This document shows positions 35,645 to 45,838 of a stretch of DNA of 64,000 nt, piece by piece; the first letter of the stretch is position 1; the number at the start of each line of letters is the position of its first letter. This stretch comes from Triticum aestivum (Eukaryota > Streptophyta > Magnoliopsida > Poales > Poaceae), in the NCBI RefSeq assembly GCF_018294505.1, contig NC_057803.1:683098020-683162019 (forward strand), written 5' to 3'. The notes beneath the pieces are model-generated. The model was not told the origin of the DNA, did no database searches, and saw only the letters and a list, made by a program, of their open reading frames with translations. Made by a program: the position numbers and the translations under genes.

Positions 35645-36002
35645 TGAAAGTGCAACTATCCCTAGGTGGTTTTGGTAATTCATAACAACATATAGCTCAT
35701 TGAGCTAATGCTATTCCAAGATGACTATTTCAGGAAAGCTCAATGATTGGCATGGCATGGATGTGAAAGTGGAACCCTCAAAATGCTAAGGACAAAGGAT
35801 TGGCTCAAGCTCAAAAGCTCAAGACTCTTCATTTTATATTTTAGTGATGCAAGATCACATTGAGTCTTTAGGAAAAGCCAATACTATCAAGGAGGGATGA
35901 GGTGTTGCTTAATGAGCCTCTTGCTTCATGTGCTTAGTGATATGCTCCAAAACCCTCAACTACTTTCCCATATCCACATATGACCTAAACCCTAAGCCAA
36001 AC

Positions 36003-36463
36003 TCGGTCCTACCGATTCTTTCTATCCGGCGCCACCGAGTTTCACTTGTCATAAGCCACTGCCAAACCCTAGCAATTCGGTTCTACCGATAGGGATCTCG
36101 GTCTCACCGAGATGGGATTGCAAACTCTCTGTTTCCCTTTCATAACTTTTCGGTCTCACCGAAAGAGTGAATCGGTCCCACCGAGATTGCAATGTAAATT
36201 CAGTGTTTCCTTTTTGTAACTTTTTGGTCTCACCGAAAGAGCAAATCGGTCCCACCGAGTTTGCCTGACCAACTCTCTGGTTAGCTAATTACCAAATTCG
36301 GTCTCACCGAGTTTGTGTAATCGGTCTCACCGAGGTTACGTTATGCCCAAACCCTAACCATATCGGTCCTACCGAGTTGCATGTCAGTCCCACCAAAAAT
36401 CTCTAACGGTCACTAGGTTTACCTTTTCGGTCCGACCGAGTTTGTTGATTCGGTCCCACCGAG
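36003..36463. repeat. Cluster of about 14 dyads TCGGT-N3-ACCGA in E4 LTR-a
   Basis: The five-base arms are constant while the three-base spacer varies (CTC, CCC, CCT, TCT, CCG). Some copies have decayed arms. Ends 42 bp before the TATA box. Same cluster at 44352-44814. Confidence 0.9.
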
Positions 36464-36504
36464 ATTGGAAAACTGTGTGTAACGGTTGGATTTTGTGTGG
36501 AGGC

Positions 36505-36512
36505 TATATATA
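36505..36512 (+). promoter_or_regulatory. TATA box of E4 LTR-a
   Basis: GAGGCTATATATACCCCTCC context; equivalent at 44856-44863 in LTR-b. Followed by an ATTCATAGAGAGAG leader. Confidence 0.75.
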
Positions 36513-37401
36513 CCCCTCCACCTCCTCTTCATTCATAGAGAGAGCCATCAGAACACATACACAATTCCAACTCATATGTTCTGAGAGAGAACCACCTACT
36601 CATGTGTTGAGACCAAGATATTCCATTCCTACCATATGAATCTTGATCTCTATCCTTCCCCAAGTTGCTTTCCACTCAAATCTTCTTTCCACCAGATCCA
36701 AATCCTATGAGAGAGAGTTGAGTGTTGGGGAGACTGTCATTTGAAGCACAAGAGCAAGGAGTTCATTACCTACACACCATTTGTTACTTCTTGGAGAGTG
36801 GTGTCTCCTAGATTGGCTAGGTGTCACTTGGGAGCCTCCGACAAGATTGTGGAGTTGAACCAAGGAGTTTGTAAGGGCAAGGAGATCGCCTACTTCGTGA
36901 AGATCTACCGCTAGTGAGGCAAGTCCTTCGTGGGCGATGGCCATGATGGGATAGACAAGGTTGCTTCTTCGTGGACCCTTTGTGGGTGGTTGCTTCTTCG
37001 TGGACCCTTCGTGGGTGGAGCCCTTCGTGGACTCGCGCAACCGTTACCCTTCGTGGGTGGAGCCCTCCGTGGACTCGCGCAACCGTTACCCTTTGTGGGT
37101 TGAAGTCTCCATCAACGTGGATGTAGGATAGCACCACCTATCCGAACCATGGGAAAGACATCCGTGTCTCCAATTGCGTTTGAATTCTCCAAACCCTTCC
37201 CTTTACATTCTTGCAAGTTGCATGCTTTACTTTCCGCTGCCAATATACTCTTTGCATGCTTGCTTGAATTGTGTGATGATTGCTTGACTTGTCCTACAAT
37301 AGCTAAAATCTGCCAAGAACTAAAATTGGGAAAAGGTTAAGTTTTTATTTGGTCAAGTAGTCTAATCACCCCCCCTCTAGACATACTTTCGATCCTACAA
37401 G

Positions 37402-37414
37402 TGGTATCAGAGCT
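37402..37414 (+). promoter_or_regulatory. E4 primer-binding site
   Basis: TGGTATCAGAGCT two bases after LTR-a, the tRNA-Met type. Second copy after LTR-b at 45756. Confidence 0.9.
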
Positions 37415-37484
37415 TTGGTCTCCATTTGCTTTGATCTCCATAGCTTTTAGTGGTCATAGCCTTGGTTTCACAACCTAGGAGAGT

Positions 37485-39656
37485 ATGGCGTCTAGCGAGG
37501 GAAATTATCACCGTAGAGGTCCTTACTTTGATGGCACTAATTTTGCTAGTTGGAAGCATAAAATGAAAATGCATATTCTTGGACATAACCCCGCCATTTG
37601 GGCTATTGTGTGTGTTGGTTTGCAAGGTGACTTCTTTGATGGGAAAGAACCAAACCGTGAAGCTACCGCGGATGAGTTGAAGATGTTGCAATACAATGCT
37701 CAAGCTTGTGATATTCTCTTCAACGGATTGTGCCCCAAAGAATTCAGCAAAATCAGCCGTCTTGAGAATGCAAAGGAAATTTGGGACACTTTGATTGATA
37801 TGCACGAAGGTACCAACTCCGTCAAGGAATCCAAGTTGGATGTGCTTCAAAGTCAACTTGACAAGTTCAAAATGAAGGATGGTGAAGGTGTCGCTGAAAT
37901 GTACTCTAGGCTTGCTCTCATCACAAATGAGATTGCCGGCTTAGGAAGTGAAGAGACGACCGATAGATTCATCATCAAGAAGATTCTAAGAGCCTTGGAT
38001 GGAAAATATGATACCGTGTGCACATTGATCCAAATGATGCCCAATTACAAAAATCTCAAGCCAACGGAGGTGATTGGAAGAATTGTTGCTCATGAGATGT
38101 CACTTAAGGATAAAGAGGAACTTCACAACAAATCAAGTGGTGCCTACAAAGCCTCATGTGAAGCCCCTACATCATCAAGTGAGAAACAAAACTTCAATGA
38201 AGAATTGAGCTTAATGGTGAAGAACTTCAACAAGTTCTACAAGAGTAGAAGCAAAGATAGAAGCTTCAAGTCAAGGTCCTACAATGACAAAAGATCTTCT
38301 AGTCGAGAGCGAAACTGCTACAGTTGTGGAAGACCCGGACACTGTTCCAATGAGTGTACGGATCCCTACAAGAGAAGAGAAGATTCTCCAAAAAGAAGAA
38401 GCAAAGAATCACCACCAAGAGAGAGAAGGAGTAAAGATGATCGTTATGAACAAAGATACTCACGGAGAAGCAAGGATTCGGAAAGGAAGGAAAAATCATC
38501 AAGGAGCTACACAAAACGAAGACATCAAGCTCATGTTGGTGAATGGGTATCCGGCTCCGACTCCGACAACCACTCCGAGAGAAGTTATCACTCTGACTCC
38601 GAAGATACTCAAGATGAAGGTGTTGCCGGTCTAGCACTTGTGTCAACCAACTCCTATGACATATTTGACTCACCAAATGAAGGAATTGGAAGATGCTTCA
38701 TGACCAAAGGTCCTAAGGTAACACACCCCGAGTATGTTGATTTCAATAGTGATGAAGATGACTTGTTAGGTGATGATTTGCTTGTTGACAACTCTAGTGA
38801 TGAATACTATGATGAAACGTCAATTAATCATGCTAATCAAGATAAAACGAATGACAATGATAAGGAGAAGATTGAGGCTCTAACTAAAGAACTAAACACT
38901 CTTAAATTAGCTCATGAAACTATCTTCGAAGATCATCGAGAACTTTTAAGAGCTCATGAGAAATTACACCTTGAAAAGCTCAATCTTGAGCAAGAGCATG
39001 AGTTCTTAAAAGCAATCAATGATGATCTCCGCAAGAAAAGTTCTTCTTACATTGCCAAGCGTTTACTCTTATCCACTTACATGCCTCAAGTCAACTCTAG
39101 TAACAAGAACAAGAAAGATTCTTCCTCTAGCAGTAACAATGATCATGCTAAATCCAATATTGTTGCTTCTAGTAGTTCTCTTGATTCCACTAATGATTCT
39201 CTTAGCCAAGTTACACTTGAGAAAGAAAATAGCTTATTGAAGGGAATTATAGAGAAAGGAGTGTACAAAAGCCTTGCCGGGAGTAAGCAATTCGAGGAAA
39301 TTATGCGCAAGCAAGGAATGCACCAGAAGAATCAAGGTGTTGGTTTTGAACGAAAGTTCAATGCCAATGGAGTTGAGTGGGAAGAAGATCAATACCCCAA
39401 GACAAAGTTTGTTCCTCAACAAGAGAAGTATGATACTTCTTTCAAGGGGACACAAGCTCAAGATGATCTTCCACCACAAGACTACAAGCAAAAAGGCAAG
39501 GACAAGCTTCAAGAGGAAATTGATGCATTTGAAGAAGCTCCTAAGACCTTAGTCAAGTGGATTCCCAAGACTACTTCAAGTTCCACTTCATCAAGTACGA
39601 CTACAACTCCAAGGATTCCCATCAAGATGATGTGGATCCAAAAGAAGAAGAACTAG
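37485..39656 (+). CDS. Gag protein of copia element E4, intact, with SR-rich segment
   Basis: A 723-codon uninterrupted frame starting at the first ATG after the primer site (MASSEGNYHRRGPYFDG). Residues about 1-210 form the copia gag (UBN2-type) domain. Residues 245-360 are rich in Ser-Arg and Arg-Ser, like splicing SR proteins. They enclose a CCHC zinc knuckle, CYSCGRPGHCSNEC, for nucleic-acid binding. Residues 450-530 look coiled-coil (acidic, heptad-like). The C-terminus is Lys/Gln-rich ending in a Ser/Thr run. It ends with a stop before any protease, and no pol follows. The intact frame next to near-identical LTRs implies recent activity with enzymes in trans. Confidence 0.85.
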   Translation: MASSEGNYHRRGPYFDGTNFASWKHKMKMHILGHNPAIWAIVCVGLQGDFFDGKEPNREATADELKMLQYNAQACDILFNGLCPKEFSKISRLENAKEIWDTLIDMHEGTNSVKESKLDVLQSQLDKFKMKDGEGVAEMYSRLALITNEIAGLGSEETTDRFIIKKILRALDGKYDTVCTLIQMMPNYKNLKPTEVIGRIVAHEMSLKDKEELHNKSSGAYKASCEAPTSSSEKQNFNEELSLMVKNFNKFYKSRSKDRSFKSRSYNDKRSSSRERNCYSCGRPGHCSNECTDPYKRREDSPKRRSKESPPRERRSKDDRYEQRYSRRSKDSERKEKSSRSYTKRRHQAHVGEWVSGSDSDNHSERSYHSDSEDTQDEGVAGLALVSTNSYDIFDSPNEGIGRCFMTKGPKVTHPEYVDFNSDEDDLLGDDLLVDNSSDEYYDETSINHANQDKTNDNDKEKIEALTKELNTLKLAHETIFEDHRELLRAHEKLHLEKLNLEQEHEFLKAINDDLRKKSSSYIAKRLLLSTYMPQVNSSNKNKKDSSSSSNNDHAKSNIVASSSSLDSTNDSLSQVTLEKENSLLKGIIEKGVYKSLAGSKQFEEIMRKQGMHQKNQGVGFERKFNANGVEWEEDQYPKTKFVPQQEKYDTSFKGTQAQDDLPPQDYKQKGKDKLQEEIDAFEEAPKTLVKWIPKTTSSSTSSSTTTTPRIPIKMMWIQKKKN

Positions 39657-40532
39657 AGAGTTCTTGAGGGTGACTCCGCCAACATACTTCACTCTTATCA
39701 TTTTGGCAAGAACAAGTGCAATCAACTTCCACATCTTGCACTAGTTCAAGGAGTCACAAACCCTCTTGTTGGTAAGACAAGGGACAAGGTAACCTAAAAG
39801 TTTTCATGGACATCATCTTGTGTGTGCATCACTCTATGTCTATGGATATCCTTGTTTGTTCCTTGCGGGACTAACCCATGTAGGTATTGAAAGTGCAATT
39901 CACTCAAAGGGATAGCTCCAAGTGATCTACATCAACATTGAGCATCCACATCTTCAACATCTACATGAAGTCATCATCGACAAAACCCGAGGTTAGTTCA
40001 TCCCTCTAAGGGGGGATATCACATCTAGGGGGAGCTTTACTCTAAGACTTGAGCTAAAGCAACTCTAAAGATGTGAACACAACAATGCTTTATGTAAAAG
40101 TGGTAACCCCACTTGAGCTTAAACGATGAGTATGATCTATGATCAAGTGTTCTCACTTGACTCCTAAGTCAATATACTCATATATAGATGACCTTGTCAT
40201 CGCAAATTGCTTGGTAGATGCTAGAATTGGTTGTGCATGCCTTGTCACATATTTCATGTGCCATCTTATTGTGTGAGCATGCTGGTTGCATATTTTACTC
40301 ATTCGAGGACATCCACTTGTTGTTTTGATTGATTGGTTTTATTTCCTTTTGCCAAGTGGATGGACAAGAATGCCTAAGAACCTCCTCTAGCTATCTATGC
40401 TTTTCTTGTCTCAAACTCTATTCATGCTACATCACAAAATTTGATCAAGTCAGATTCAAACCACTCTGTGTGAGGAGCGCTCGGAGTCCCCGATTCGTCA
40501 TAGACTTAAACTTCCAAAACCTCTTTATGATT
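39657..40532 (+). mobile_element. E4 non-coding spacer where pol would be expected
   Basis: No RT, integrase or protease motif on either strand; only short unrelated frames. In a full copia element more than 4 kb of pol would lie here. Confidence 0.7.
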
Positions 40533-40700
40533 CTCGGTCTGACCGATACCCTACTTTCGGTCCTACCGAGATCATTAAGTTGATCTATATTTTCGATCTC
40601 GGTGCAACCGATTTGAACCATTCGGTCACACCGAGTTGCAATAACTGTATACAGTTTTGCATCTCGGTGCCACCGAGTCGTTCCACTCGGTCACACCGAC
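40533..40700. repeat. Six perfect TCGGT-N3-ACCGA dyads upstream of ORF2
   Basis: Spacers CTG, CCT, GCA, CAC, GCC and CAC between unchanging arms, all within 168 bp and ending 10 bp before a TATA box. The copies are not a simple tandem repeat because the flanks and spacers differ. Confidence 0.9.
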
Positions 40701-40710
40701 AGGGTCGGGC

Positions 40711-40718
40711 TATATATA
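40711..40718 (+). promoter_or_regulatory. Internal TATA box, predicted ORF2 promoter of E4
   Basis: TATATATA in GGGCTATATATAGTCACGGG, immediately downstream of the dyads, with a GC- and pyrimidine-rich leader following. Mirrors the layout of the LTR promoter at 36003-36512. Confidence 0.65.
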
Positions 40719-40897
40719 GTCACGGGCAAAAATTTGGAAATTTCTCCGAACCCCTTCGCCCGCGCGATAGCCTGCTCTGCCAACTTGGTCTCCGGATCGT
40801 CTTCTCGCCGCCAGCCGCCTCCAGTCGCTGGTCTCCATCGCCGTCAACGGAATTCTACCCCGCCGTTGCCGCCGTAGCGAGTCTCCGCCGAACTAGG

Positions 40898-41390
40898 GTA
40901 TGGACTCGATCTTTGTGCTATTCTCCAATCCGATTCTTAGCACATTGTGATCATCATGATTCTTGCCACGATTGAAACACTCCTATACAGTCAATGCGCT
41001 CATAGATTAGGTTTGATTCGAAAATTTTAGGGTTAGGTTTCCGTCGAAACCATCTCGGACCCACCGAGTTGAAAAACTCGGTCCCACCGATTTGGCTTAT
41101 GCCATTGCACAAGTGAGACTCGGTCTGACCGAGAATTACTTATCGGTGTGACCGATTTTGGAACTTTGTGAAACCCTAGCAGTCTCGGTGCCACCAAACT
41201 GTGACTCGGTCTGACCGAGTTCACTAGTTTAGGTTCCAAAAACTGCTTCGGTATCACCGAGTTTGAAAATCGGTAGATCCGAGATGATTTCAGTGGGAAA
41301 CTAAAACTAAGATTTTGAGTCATTCTTTTACAAAAATCTCTACATTTTGTGATGCTCATCTATTCTACCTCATCTATAAACTATTCACAG
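40898..41390 (+). other. Predicted 5' leader intron of E4 ORF2
   Basis: Donor AGG|GTATGG at 40898 and acceptor CTATTCACAG ending at 41390, just before the ORF2 start region. The intron holds another eight or so dyads, some decayed (41054-41283). Matches the intron found before E2 ORF2. Confidence 0.55.
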
Positions 41391-41413
41391 GGTCAACAGT
41401 CAGCTTGTTCATC

Positions 41414-43474
41414 ATGTCAGACCAAAGTGATAGCCAGAATGTGTCAGAAGAGCAAGTGCAGATGAGTGAGGGCACTAGTCCCTCAAGTTCTTCAGATGAT
41501 GGCAGCAGAAGTACTCCTAGAAATCTGCCTAAAGCTGCCACCAAACAGAGGAAGAAGAAAACTTTAGATTCTGAGGATGAAGATTATGTGGCAGAAGAGG
41601 AAGCAACTTCAAAGAGAGTAGTGCTTGAGAAGGAACATGGCTCAGCTCAAGGCACAAAGCCAGGGATGAAAATCAAAAGGCCAGGAGGCAGGCAGCCTAT
41701 GCCAAAGGCCAGAGCTTCAACCAAGATTTCTGAGAAGCCCACTCCCATAGAGCCAGTTGCTGCTGAAGGCAAGAAGAGGAAGGAAAGGGTCAAGAAGACC
41801 GTAGCCAAAGTGCTTGGAAAGGCTTCCATCATGGAAGATGAGGATGAAGAAGAAGAGGTTGCTGCACCAGCACCTAAGGCACCTAAGCTTATGGGTGATG
41901 CTATAAGATCAGGGGCTGTTGCATCCAAGCCCAAAGAAGCACCCAAAGCTGCCTCAAAGCCCAAGAAAGCACCAAAGAGAAATACGAGGAGCATACCTGC
42001 AACTGAGAAGAACAAGGCCCCAGTGCCTGAAGCTGCAGAAGAAGATGATGAAGAGCAAGTACTCAGAAAACTCAAGCCCAAGATACCAGACCACAACGAT
42101 GCTCATCCTGTGGCTGAGGACATGAAGCTCAGAAGAGACTCAGGGCTGAGGAAGTGGAGAGAAGCAGATCCGTATGCTTCAAGGAGGAGGACTGCTGTTG
42201 ACTACAGGTTCCACACTAAGGAACAGCAGGACTTCTATGAGACAGTTTTGCTTGATAAGAAGCCCATAGTTTGTGATATGAGATGGGTCGACTGGGAATA
42301 TATCAAGGACAACGAAGAGCATTATCCTGGAGTGCAAGATAGCTTCAATGCTTGTGGAGTAGCAGACTTTGTTGGGCAGAAGCTCACAAAGTGGAATGAG
42401 GAGCTTATAATGCAGTTCTACTCCACAACACATTTTTATCCAGATGGGAGGATAACTTGGATGTCTGAAGGTACGAGGTACCAATCTACAGTTGCTGAGT
42501 GGGCACAGCTCATCAATGCCCCAGAGGAGCATGAGGATGACTTGGACATTTATGCCAAGAAGAAGATGGACCACAACTCTATGTCCAACATGTACAAGGA
42601 GATTCCAAATGAAGCACTTGACACTTTCAAATTTGGCTCAGTGCATTATCTTCTGTCAGGGCTGCCAACCATCAATTGGATTTTGAGACACACTCTCTTG
42701 CCCAAGTCAGGTGATCACAAGATGATCAGAGGCCATGCAATCAATTTGCTTCATGTGTTTGATGTACCTCAGAAATTCAAAGTCATGAGCCTCATGGTAG
42801 AGACCATCAAAAGGACTGCAGCAGATCAGAAGAGGAGCTGTGGATATGCCCCTCAAATTCAGGAGCTCATTAACTCAAAGATGGGCACGAGCATATACTT
42901 ATTGGACAAGGAACACCTGCCCATACGTCCAGATTTTGAAGATAATCAGGTTGTCATGCATGAGAATGAACCATCGTCCATTCAAGCACAAGCAAAGAAG
43001 GAGAAGGCAAGGAAGGAGAAAGCTGCCAAGATGCCAACTCAAGAGGAGGCATCTGAGTACTTCTTGAAAACCAAACAAGAGCAGCTTGGTTACTTGATTG
43101 CATCCACACTGAGGATTGAGCAAGGACTGGCCACCCTCACTCAGAATCAGCAGAGCTTAGAGAGAATCATGGAACAAAAGTTATATGACTTGGATGTCAA
43201 AGTAACAGAGATTCAGTCTGCAGTGGAACAACTTCAGGATGACATGCAGGAGAGGAGAGGCAAGACTACAACTGATGCATTTGCCAGAGTGCCAAGAGCT
43301 CAGAGATCACATGCAGTGCCAGTTGCTGACACCAGAGCCACCACTTCTGCACCAGCCACAGCCTCAGTTCCACCAGCTCCAGCGTCCACTTCAGCCTCAA
43401 CTCCGACCACGTCTACAGAAGGCTTCGTCCTTGGAGTGCTATGGACTCCACCACCACCTGAAGATCAAGTCTGA
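41414..43474 (+). CDS. E4 ORF2, intact, plant transposon-associated (env-position) protein
   Basis: About 686 codons from ATG at 41414 (MSDQSDSQNVSEEQ), the first ATG after the predicted splice acceptor at 41391. The open frame extends upstream only into intron. Residues 1-270 are low-complexity, Ser/Lys/Glu/Ala-rich with several basic KKRK-like stretches that could act as nuclear localisation signals. Residues about 280-500 are a globular domain, from DFYETVLLDKKPIVCD through MQFYSTTHFYPDG and ITWMSEG to LRHTLLPKSG, of the kind called putative plant transposon protein. Residues 540-640 look coiled-coil; the tail is Ala/Pro/Thr-rich. I see no signal peptide or membrane span, which argues against a true envelope. 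Homologous to E2 ORF2. Confidence 0.75.
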   Translation: MSDQSDSQNVSEEQVQMSEGTSPSSSSDDGSRSTPRNLPKAATKQRKKKTLDSEDEDYVAEEEATSKRVVLEKEHGSAQGTKPGMKIKRPGGRQPMPKARASTKISEKPTPIEPVAAEGKKRKERVKKTVAKVLGKASIMEDEDEEEEVAAPAPKAPKLMGDAIRSGAVASKPKEAPKAASKPKKAPKRNTRSIPATEKNKAPVPEAAEEDDEEQVLRKLKPKIPDHNDAHPVAEDMKLRRDSGLRKWREADPYASRRRTAVDYRFHTKEQQDFYETVLLDKKPIVCDMRWVDWEYIKDNEEHYPGVQDSFNACGVADFVGQKLTKWNEELIMQFYSTTHFYPDGRITWMSEGTRYQSTVAEWAQLINAPEEHEDDLDIYAKKKMDHNSMSNMYKEIPNEALDTFKFGSVHYLLSGLPTINWILRHTLLPKSGDHKMIRGHAINLLHVFDVPQKFKVMSLMVETIKRTAADQKRSCGYAPQIQELINSKMGTSIYLLDKEHLPIRPDFEDNQVVMHENEPSSIQAQAKKEKARKEKAAKMPTQEEASEYFLKTKQEQLGYLIASTLRIEQGLATLTQNQQSLERIMEQKLYDLDVKVTEIQSAVEQLQDDMQERRGKTTTDAFARVPRAQRSHAVPVADTRATTSAPATASVPPAPASTSASTPTTSTEGFVLGVLWTPPPPEDQV

Positions 43475-43995
43475 GTGTCGACTTAGCACTATGCATTTTC
43501 TAGGAACTTTTTGGTAACATGTTGCCAAAGGGGGAGAAAAATGTATAGATCATAGGCTTCGAGAGAGAGTGTTGCTTTTATTCTCTCTTGCTTTATTTGG
43601 TGGTTTTTCGAACTTTGTTTGCTTTTGAGTGCTTGAGATACTATGCTTGTGAGACATTGATGATCATGTGTTTGATCATAAGCTACACTTAATGTTTGCT
43701 TAATGTTATCATCTTATCTATCTTATGTGATCATTCACTTTTCTTGGTGATGAGTGCATGTATTTCATTCTTATCATTTTAAGCGCTCCACCAAGATGTA
43801 TGTGACATGGAAGAGTAACCCATGACTCTAACTCTTTGTGCATTTGCAGTCCAAAGCAAATTTTAAATATGCACAAATTTAACGGGAGCTCTTACTTGTC
43901 ACATACTTCTCAAAGCGACGATATATTTCATGCTTATTATCATTTGTCGAAGCTTTGATCTATATGTTGTCATCAATTACCAAAAAGGGGGAGAT
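43475..43995 (+). mobile_element. E4 3' non-coding segment and polypurine tract
   Basis: Same as 35124-35644; ends with the polypurine tract AAAAAGGGGGAGAT (43982-43995). No coding capacity. Confidence 0.8.
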
Positions 43996-45753
43996 TGAAA
44001 GTGCAACTATCCCTAGGTGGTTTTGGTAATTCATAACAACATATAGCTCATTGAGCTAATGCTATTCCAAGATGACTATTTCAGGAAAGCTCAATGATTG
44101 GCATGGCATGGATGTGAAAGTGGAACCCTCAAAATGCTAAGGACAAAGGATTGGCTCAAGCTCAAAAGCTCAAGACTCTTCATTTTATATTTTAGTGATG
44201 CAAGATCACATTGAGTCTTTAGGAAAAGCCAATACTATCAAGGAGGGATGAGGTGTTTCTTAATGAGCCTCTTGCTTCATGTGCTTAGTGATATGCTCCA
44301 AAACCCTCAACTACTTTCCCATATCCACATATGACCTAAACCCTAAGCCAAACTCGGTCCTACCAATTCTTTCTATCCGGCGCCACCGAGTTTCACTTGT
44401 CATAAGCCACTGCCAAACCCTAGCAATTCGGTTCTACCGATAGGGATCTCGGTCTCACCGAGATGGGATTGCAAACTCTCTGTTTCCCTTTCGTAACTTT
44501 TCGGTCTCACCGAAAGAGCGAATCGGTCCCACCGAGATTGCAATGTAAATTTAGTGTTTCCTTTTTGTAACTTTTTGGTCTCACCGAAAGAGCAAATCGG
44601 TCCCACCGAGTTTGCCTGACCAACTCTCTGGTTAGCTAATTACCAAATTCGGTCTCACCGAGTTTGTGTAATCGGTCTCACCGAGGTTACGTTATGCCCA
44701 AACCCTAACCATATCGGTCCTACCGAGTTGCATGTCAGTCCCACCAAAAATCTCTAACGGTCACTAGGTTTACCTTTTCGGTCCGACCGAGTTTGTTGAT
44801 TCGGTCCCACCGAGATTGGAAAACTGTGTGTAATGGTTGGATTTTGTGTGGAGGCTATATATACCCCTCCACCTCCTCTTCATTCATAGAGAGAGCCATC
44901 AGAACACATACACAATTCCAACTCATATGTTCTGAGAGAGAACCACCTACTCATGTGTTGAGACCAAGATATTCCATTCCTACCATATGAATCTTGATCT
45001 CTAGCCTTCCCCAAGTTGCTTTCCACTCAAATCTTCTTTCCACCAGATCCAAATCCTATGAGAGAGAGTTGAGTGTTGGGGAGACTGTCATTTGAAGCAC
45101 AAGAGCAAGGAGTTCATTACCTACACACCATTTGTTACTTCTTGGAGAGTGGTGTCTCCTAGATTGGCTAGGTGTCACTTGGGAGCCTCCGACAAGATTG
45201 TGGAGTTGAACCAAGGAGTTTGTAAGGGCAAGGAGATCGCCTACTTCGTGAAGATCTACCGCTAGTGAGGCAAGTCCTTCGTGGGCGATGGCCATGATGG
45301 GATAGACAAGGTTGCTTCTTCATGGACCCTTTGTGGGTGGTTGCTTCTTCGTGGACCCTTCGTGGGTGGAGCCCTTCGTGGACTCGCGCAACCGTTACCC
45401 TTCGTGGGTGGAGCCCTCCGTGGACTCGCGCAACCGTTACCCTTTGTGGGTTGAAGTCTCCATCAACGTGGATGTAGGATAGCACCACCTATCCGAACCA
45501 TGGGAAAGACATCCGTGTCTCCAATTGCGTTTGAATTCTCCAAACCCTTCCCTTTACATTCTTGCAAGTTGCATGCTTTACTTTCCGCTGCCAATATACT
45601 CTTTGCATGCTTGCTTGAATTGTGTGATGATTGCTTGACTTGTCCTACAATAGCTAAAATCTGCCAAGAACTAAAATTGGGAAAAGGTTAAGTTTTTATT
45701 TGGTCAAGTAGTCTAATCACCCCCCCCCCTCTAGACATACTTTCGATCCTACA
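43996..45753 (+). repeat. E4 LTR-b, 1758 bp
   Basis: Nearly identical to LTR-a, with a handful of substitutions and a poly-C length change near 45725. Dyads at 44352-44814, TATA at 44856-44863. Confidence 0.95.
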
Positions 45754-45838
45754 AGTGGTATCAGAGCTTTGGTCTCCATTTGCTTTGATCTCCATAGCTT
45801 TTAGTGGTCATAGCCTTGGTTTCACAACCTAGGAGAGT

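Larger units (their letters stand above)
35645..37399 (+). repeat. E4 LTR-a, 1755 bp
   Basis: TGAAAGTGCAAC to CCTACA. Contains a dyad cluster (36003-36463), TATA box (36505-36512) and short direct repeats TTCGTGGGTGGAGCCC (36960-37100). Shared by the two neighbouring internal regions, as in a tandem array. Confidence 0.95.

Noticed and set aside
36003..36463. Regularly recurring short dyads resembling a CRISPR array
   Set aside because: Plant nuclear DNA, 13-nt dyads at irregular spacing, variable centres, no cas genes; part of an LTR.
41414..43474. ORF2 as a true viral-type envelope protein
   Set aside because: No signal peptide, membrane anchor or cysteine pattern; basic low-complexity N-terminus suits a nuclear protein better.
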